From an uncultured Cellvibrionales bacterium (GTDB taxonomy: Bacteria > Pseudomonadota > Gammaproteobacteria > Pseudomonadales > Dasaniaceae), in NCBI GenBank assembly GCA_913019905.1, contig CAJVZD010000002.1, forward strand, positions 124,001 to 188,000: a stretch of 64,000 nt of DNA. Reading direction: 5' to 3'. The position numbers and the translations under genes are program-made. The first letter of the stretch is position 1; every line of letters starts with the position of its first letter. Below the pieces are notes generated by a model, which saw nothing but the letters and a program-made list of their open reading frames with translations, was not told the DNA's origin and did not search any database. Shown in pieces: positions 63,220 through 64,000 of the stretch.

Positions 63220-64000
63220 TTGCTAAGCTACCGTCACTCGTTCCATGCTGGAAATTTTGCCGATATTTTGAAACACATTGTATTGGTTGAAGCTCTGGAG
63301 TATTTGACGAAAAAGAACAAGCCCTTCGACTATATCGATAGCCATGCAGGCGCCGGACTCTTTAACCTCGAATCAGCGCATTCCAATAAACTAGCAGAGC
63401 ATATTAGCGGTATCAGTAAACTAAAATCGAAAGAATGGCCGGAGCTGTCGCAATATCTCGACATAGTTAACAATCTAAACCACTCGTCTGTGCTGCGAGC
63501 TTATCCGGGTTCCCCATTGATAGCGATGCATTTTATCCGCCCCAAAGACAACGCCTGGCTTTACGAATTACATCCCGTGGATTTTGACTTATTAAGAAAA
63601 AATACTCGTAGCCATAAACGCGTAAAAGTCATGTGTCAGGATGGCCTTAAGGGTGCGCTGTCACACTTGCCACCGTTGTCGCGCCGAGCATTGGTATTAA
63701 TTGATCCTTCTTATGAAATCAAGACCGACTACCGGACAGTTTTTGATACGATTCAAACAGCCTACAAAAAGTTTTCCACGGGAATCTATCTATTATGGTA
63801 CCCGGTGGTTGATCGCAGGAAGGTGATTGAACTGGAGAGGAGATTTATTTCGAGCGGTATTAGGGACATCCAGCGCTACGAGTTAGGCCTTTCGCCCGAC
63901 CGTTCCGGCCACGGCATGAACTCATCGGGGATGATTGTCATCAATCCCCCTTGGGGGCTTTTTGAAAAAATGTCTCAACTCTTACCCAAGCTAGTTGCGA
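63220..64000 (+). CDS. rlmJ: 23S rRNA (adenine2030-N6)-methyltransferase, 3' end outside window
   Basis: 260 residues are visible. The start LSYRHSFHAGNFADILKH is the unmistakable RlmJ N-terminus; the initiator is TTG 63220, giving the family-standard MLSYRH opening. YIDSHAGAGLF is the SAM motif region and INPPWGL lies near the C-terminus. The catalytic motif normally read DPPY appears as DPSY in LIDPSYEIK. RlmJ methylates A2030 in 23S rRNA. The gene runs off the right edge of the window. Confidence 0.92.
   Translation, partial: MLSYRHSFHAGNFADILKHIVLVEALEYLTKKNKPFDYIDSHAGAGLFNLESAHSNKLAEHISGISKLKSKEWPELSQYLDIVNNLNHSSVLRAYPGSPLIAMHFIRPKDNAWLYELHPVDFDLLRKNTRSHKRVKVMCQDGLKGALSHLPPLSRRALVLIDPSYEIKTDYRTVFDTIQTAYKKFSTGIYLLWYPVVDRRKVIELERRFISSGIRDIQRYELGLSPDRSGHGMNSSGMIVINPPWGLFEKMSQLLPKLVA

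Overview
The window looks like ordinary chromosome of a free-living, probably aquatic gammaproteobacterium related to the Pseudomonadales/Cellvibrionales. The grounds are the housekeeping genes and their arrangement: comF divergent from bioB, a DUF3094 gene beside a tRNA, Rsd/AlgQ, the TIGR02444 protein next to a YheS-type ABC-F gene, DUF1631 with PilZ, PilU, AcpH and RlmJ. Base composition looks moderate, roughly mid-40s percent G+C by eye. I see no insertion sequence, prophage, integrase or CRISPR array. There is one tRNA gene, tRNA-Pro with anticodon CGG. The genus cannot be fixed by reading alone.

Layout. 1-5062 (minus) is an efflux-type operon: HlyD-like adaptor, MacB/LolD-like ATPase, two FtsX-like permeases, and a receiver-domain regulator cut by the window edge. 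A good sigma-54 promoter with an upstream inverted repeat precedes it. 5556-6868 (plus) is an OhrR-like MarR repressor followed by a periplasmic c-type, P460-like cytochrome; related operator-like repeats precede both genes. 7146-10798 (minus) holds a GNAT enzyme, a membrane-fused alpha/beta hydrolase and a quinone oxidoreductase. 11470-17592 is gltBD. 17723-23508 has a small membrane protein, a thiolase, an MHS-type transporter, a cysteine-synthase-like enzyme and a VOC protein.

23879-28837 carries tRNA-Pro, DUF3094, an HEXXH SprA-related protein, a small FlgB/C-like protein, bioD, bioB and divergent comF. The bioF, bioH and bioC genes commonly found between bioB and bioD are absent; a 391-bp gene-free gap stands there. 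28903-36986 has a methyltransferase, two peroxiredoxins, an assimilatory-looking nirBD behind a near-consensus sigma-54 promoter, a double CDGSH protein, a SRAP (YedK) protein and a serine hydrolase. 37321-40078 has a class III CoA-transferase and an MFS transporter with a short overlapping upstream reading frame.

40486-50158 is rich in signalling and surface functions: a YcgR-like PilZ protein, moaA, a MoxR/CoxE ATPase-VWA pair, DUF502, a zinc-ribbon/DUF1631/PilZ operon and PilU. 50501-64000 is mostly housekeeping: DUF924, gshA, acpH, a FliL-like protein, dsbB, rsd, a WD40 lipoprotein, an FKBP isomerase, DUF4124, TIGR02444, ABC-F, several small accessory genes, and the start of rlmJ.

I found no clearly new multi-gene system. 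The most useful leads are regulatory: two sigma-54 promoters, the shared operator linking the OhrR-like repressor to the cytochrome gene, the bio-locus gap, possible leaderless starts for moaA and the ABC-F gene, and a start-codon hairpin.
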